Source of the DNA: an uncultured Lachnospiraceae bacterium
GTDB lineage: Bacteria > Bacillota > Clostridia > Lachnospirales > Lachnospiraceae
Assembly: GCA_902489925.1 (NCBI GenBank)
Contig: CABUBX010000106.1
Span: forward strand, 1 to 7,688
DNA length: 7,688 nt
Direction: 5' to 3'
The notes under the pieces are model-generated. The model made no database searches. It was given only the letters and a program-made list of their open reading frames with translations, and was not told where the DNA came from. The translations under genes and the position numbers were made by a program. Shown here in pieces: positions 5,693-7,688 of the stretch (within the stretch, counting starts at the first letter, position 1; the number at the start of each line of letters is the position of its first letter).

Positions 5693-5975
5693 ATATGTGG
5701 ATGCACCTGCGGAGTTCAAACAATATTTAAAAGACATCTTTACAGATGAATTTATGCAAGCGGAGACAAACTTTAAAACATTTGACGGATTTCAGTTTTC
5801 AAGTGCGGTATTTGTCAACTGGAAATCAGATACCATGGTCTACAACAAAGAAGTCTTTGACCGTTTCGTTGGGGAAAGCACAAACTTTTCATCATGGGAA
5901 GAAATGGTATGTACCGCAGCTGACCGGGCAGCATCCAGTCTTCATACTCAAACGTTTGCAAACGATTTGCGTTGA
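5682..5975 (+). CDS. Small uncharacterised protein, last gene of the operon
   Basis: A 97-residue protein I do not recognise. The start ATG at 5682 overlaps the end of the DUF362 gene by 11 bases, in another frame. AGGAG at 5667-5671 gives a ribosome site with a 10-base spacer, so translation is probably coupled. A longer open frame reaching back to 5562 lies inside the DUF362 gene and is not needed. The sequence is acidic and rich in aromatics (several Phe and Tyr, Trp47, Trp72), has a single Cys77, and shows no signal peptide or membrane helix. It looks like a compact soluble protein. Given its position it may be a partner subunit of the DUF362 protein, or a small substrate-binding or regulatory protein. 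Position and coupling are strong evidence that it is real; its function is unknown. Confidence 0.7.
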   Translation: MAFEYVDAPAEFKQYLKDIFTDEFMQAETNFKTFDGFQFSSAVFVNWKSDTMVYNKEVFDRFVGESTNFSSWEEMVCTAADRAASSLHTQTFANDLR

Positions 5976-6000
5976 CTTTTTTGTGAAAATTGCATATAAT
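5972..6000 (+). promoter_or_regulatory. Near-consensus sigma-A promoter for the kinase-like gene
   Basis: TTGACT (5972-5977) and a perfect TATAAT (5995-6000) are separated by exactly 17 bases. The -35 element overlaps the TGA stop (5973-5975) of the small operon gene. Transcription should start near 6007, about 60 bases before the ATG at 6067. No terminator is visible between the operon and this promoter, so read-through from the operon is also possible. Confidence 0.8.
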
Positions 6001-6011
6001 TTTTACATAGA

Positions 6012-6038
6012 ACGGCAGGTATATGATGTACCTGCCGT
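6012..6038 (+). promoter_or_regulatory. Perfect 10-bp inverted repeat at the start of the transcript
   Basis: ACGGCAGGTA (6012-6021) and TACCTGCCGT (6029-6038) form a perfect stem with a 7-base loop. It begins about five bases after the predicted transcription start. No T-tract follows on either strand, so it is not a standard terminator. Its place fits a repressor operator, or a 5' hairpin that protects the mRNA. Confidence 0.65.
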
Positions 6039-6066
6039 AAAGTGCGATAGACAGGCGGAATGACGA

Positions 6067-7134
6067 ATGAAAGAAAATTTAAGAGATATTATAATTGAAC
6101 ATACAAAAAAATACCCGGCGATGGAAATCAGTGATATGGTAAAGCTTGTTTTTCAGAGTGAATTTGGCGGCGGACATATGATTTTAGATTCGTCAGACAG
6201 CTTGAGTAAGCTTTATAAGGAATATGAGGGACTGCCGCATGTCGGTAAGAAATGCCCGGTTTGTTACGATGCCATTGGCAACAATCTTGTGCGTCTTCAT
6301 CTTGCAGGTATTGATGAACATGTACAGCTTGAAACAGTGAATCGTTTTTTTTTGAATACGGCATCAGAGGTGAACAGCGATGTTGGGTGCTTTGAGGAAA
6401 AGCTTGAGGTGCTTTATGGACTTTGTAAGGAAGGGCTTGTGCCTTTTTCGGAAGAAGAATTGATGACATACCTTGAAGTGTATAAAAAGCAGGGCTATCC
6501 GGCTGTGCACCATTCATCGGTATACAGAAAACAGTATCATCCGGCCTACCGTGTTGTCAGCAAAGATTATGTAAAATATATGGAAGTATTTGAGATGATT
6601 GACAAAAAACTCAGATATTCAGACAACGGTATTGTTGTTGCTATTGACGGGCGCTGCGGCAGCGGCAAAAGCTATCTTTCAAGACTGCTTGCCGGTGTTT
6701 ATAAGTGCAGCGTCATCCACATGGATGATTTTTTTCTTCGTCCTGAGCAAAAGACGGAGGAACGTCTTGTCGAGGTTGGGGGCAATATTGATTATGAGCG
6801 CTTTAGTGATGAGGTATTGACACCGCTTATGGATAAGAAGCAAGTGTTTGAGTATCAGAGATATGACTGCGGACTCCAGCGATTGACAGAAAGTGTGAAG
6901 GTGTACCGCAAGCATTTGGTTATTGTGGAAGGCTCATATAGTTGTCATCCGTATTTCAGGGATAAATATGATTTGACAATTTTTCTTGATTTGGATGATG
7001 CAGTGCAAAAAGAAAGAATCTTAGAGCGCAATGGCGCTTATATGCTGTCGCGTTTTGTCAGTGAATGGATTCCGAAAGAAGATGCTTATTTTGAAAAATT
7101 TAAAGTGAAAGAAAATTGCCGGCTTGTGTTATAA
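6067..7134 (+). CDS. P-loop kinase-like protein with an uncharacterised N-terminal domain
   Basis: A 355-residue protein with two parts. Residues about 187-349 form a uridine-kinase/phosphoribulokinase-like P-loop domain: IVVAIDGRCGSGKS with Walker A at 195-202 (Lys201, Ser202), HMDDFFLRPEQ at 218-228 resembling the DDFY region of uridine kinases, NIDYERF at 240-246, IVEGSY at 286-291 and FLDLD at 306-310. An Arg-rich lid-like segment lies around 316-333. Residues 1-185 are a domain I cannot name, with a Cys63-x2-Cys66 pair, a YDAIGNNLVRLHL segment and HPAYRVV at 158-164. The protein probably phosphorylates a small molecule such as a nucleoside or sugar; the acceptor is unknown. AGGCGG at 6053-6058 gives an 8-base spacer to the ATG. 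It has its own promoter and terminator and is probably not part of the upstream pathway. Confidence 0.75.
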   Translation: MKENLRDIIIEHTKKYPAMEISDMVKLVFQSEFGGGHMILDSSDSLSKLYKEYEGLPHVGKKCPVCYDAIGNNLVRLHLAGIDEHVQLETVNRFFLNTASEVNSDVGCFEEKLEVLYGLCKEGLVPFSEEELMTYLEVYKKQGYPAVHHSSVYRKQYHPAYRVVSKDYVKYMEVFEMIDKKLRYSDNGIVVAIDGRCGSGKSYLSRLLAGVYKCSVIHMDDFFLRPEQKTEERLVEVGGNIDYERFSDEVLTPLMDKKQVFEYQRYDCGLQRLTESVKVYRKHLVIVEGSYSCHPYFRDKYDLTIFLDLDDAVQKERILERNGAYMLSRFVSEWIPKEDAYFEKFKVKENCRLVL

Positions 7135-7148
7135 CGAGCCGGCTTTTT
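7118..7148 (+). terminator. Intrinsic terminator of the kinase-like gene
   Basis: GCCGGCTTGT (7118-7127) pairs with ACGAGCCGGC (7134-7143), with one G-T wobble and a 6-base loop, followed by TTTTT (7144-7148). The stem starts inside the coding sequence and spans the TAA stop at 7132-7134. On the minus strand the stem is followed by AATTTTC, which might help end transcription of the convergent LacI fragment. Confidence 0.85.
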
Positions 7149-7154
7149 AATTGG

Positions 7155-7643
7155 TTAATATCTGCGGCGCGGCTGGGCGCAGCTTTCTCTTGTGGCAAGA
7201 TGGAAAGGCAGACTTAGCTTCATCGGAAGATGATGTCCGCCCTCGATGCGGTCAATCAGAATTTTTGCAGCCATTTGCCCCATTTCTTCAATCGGAATAT
7301 GGATTGTAGTCAGCATGGGACTGATGTACTGGGCAAGCTCGATATCGTCAATGCTGATTAAAGAGACATCTTTTGGCACACGCATGTTGTTTTCCTGTAA
7401 AGCTTTCATAACACCGATGGCGGTTGTGTCATTTGGGCAAAATATCGCAGTAAAATCCCGGGCGGTGTTTTTTAAAAGTTTCAAAGCGCCGTTATAGCCG
7501 CCCTCGGTATTTAAAGGGGTATTGATAATATATTCGCGTTTGATTGGAAGATGCTTTGCGGTGAGGGCGCTGCAGTAGCCTTCATATCTGTTTTCAAAGT
7601 GTGTTTCGCCGATGTAAGCGATTTTTGAGTGGCCTAGTATAAC
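7155..7643 (-). pseudogene. LacI/GalR-family regulator, C-terminal fragment only
   Basis: The minus-strand frame from 7643 to the TAA at 7157-7155 encodes about 162 residues of the sugar-binding domain of a LacI/GalR repressor. It starts at VILGHSKIAYIG, continues with the typical R-x2-GY-x2-AL (NRYEGYCSALTAK) and FCPNDTTAIGVMKAL, and ends with VPKDVSLISIDDIELAQYISPMLTTIHIP and EEMGQMAAKIL. Directly upstream is an in-frame TGA (7646-7644). The residues beyond it in any frame do not look like the expected preceding helix (usually xxATxYLIxLGH). The DNA-binding domain and the first half of the sensor are therefore missing within the window. A TTG at 7484 is only an internal codon. The break looks like a disruption, probably by an insertion, and not a natural start. 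Confidence 0.75.
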
Positions 7644-7688
7644 TCACTTTAATTGACAATCTGTTTGAATGTACTTTACTGTTATGGT
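7644..7688. other. Unidentified sequence at the LacI break point
   Basis: These 45 bases are AT-rich (about 70%) and share no recognisable coding similarity with LacI proteins in any minus-strand frame. They may be the end of an insertion sequence, with the break near CTAG at 7634-7637. I do not recognise the repeat. It does not begin with the TGAACTGCACCC-like end seen at the left edge, so it is probably a different element. Confidence 0.4.

Noticed and set aside
6012..6038. The hairpin as terminator of the upstream operon
   Set aside because: No T-tract follows the stem on either strand, and it lies downstream of a near-consensus promoter.
7246..7497. Plus-strand open frame over the LacI fragment
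   Set aside because: It is the opposite-strand shadow of a frame with clear LacI-family motifs.
1..7688. CRISPR array, tRNA or rRNA gene
   Set aside because: No regularly spaced repeats, cloverleaf-like segment or rRNA-like sequence was seen on reading.
7155..7688. Composite transposon bounded by matching insertion sequences
   Set aside because: The right-edge sequence does not match the left IS3-type end, so matching flanks cannot be claimed.

Overview
The window looks like chromosomal accessory DNA from a low-to-medium G+C anaerobic Firmicute, most likely a Lachnospiraceae-type gut clostridium. This rests on gene style and content: strong GGAGG ribosome sites, frequent AT-rich codons, CoA-dependent fermentation enzymes, and an IS3-type element end. 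The genus cannot be fixed from sequence reading alone. No stretch longer than 300 bases lacks a gene.

Layout. Bases 1-55 are the terminal end of an IS3-family (IS150-like) insertion sequence. They are followed by a promoter region and a beta-keto acid cleavage enzyme (BKACE/DUF849, 159-998, +). A LysR-type regulator runs the other way (1051-1956, -). From a shared AT-rich regulatory region it diverges from a tight five-gene operon (2112-5975, +): a cyclase-family metal hydrolase, CoA-transferase subunits A and B, a DUF362 protein with an unusual cysteine set, and an unrecognised 97-residue protein. A near-consensus sigma-A promoter starting at the stop codon of the last operon gene, followed by a perfect 10-bp hairpin, then drives a separate gene for a two-domain P-loop kinase-like protein (6067-7134). 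That gene ends in an intrinsic terminator. Convergent to it is the C-terminal part of a LacI/GalR regulator (7155-7643, -), whose frame breaks abruptly in mid-domain next to 45 bases of unidentified sequence at the window edge.

How the genes may work together (inference). A cyclase-family hydrolase opens a ring or otherwise hydrolyses a cyclic substrate to a carboxylic acid. A BKACE enzyme cleaves a beta-keto acid with acetyl-CoA into acetoacetate plus an acyl-CoA. A type I CoA-transferase can then move CoA onto acetoacetate. Together they outline a catabolic route from a cyclic compound to acetoacetyl-CoA and acetyl-CoA, similar in logic to the anaerobic phloroglucinol pathway (dihydrophloroglucinol cyclohydrolase, then triacetate acetoacetate-lyase). 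The reductase and NAD(P)-dependent dehydrogenase of that pathway are absent here, and a DUF362 protein and a small protein are present instead. The substrate may therefore be different, or the missing genes may lie outside the window. An exact 12-base sequence shared by the upstream regions of the BKACE gene and the LysR/operon pair suggests one regulator controls both units.
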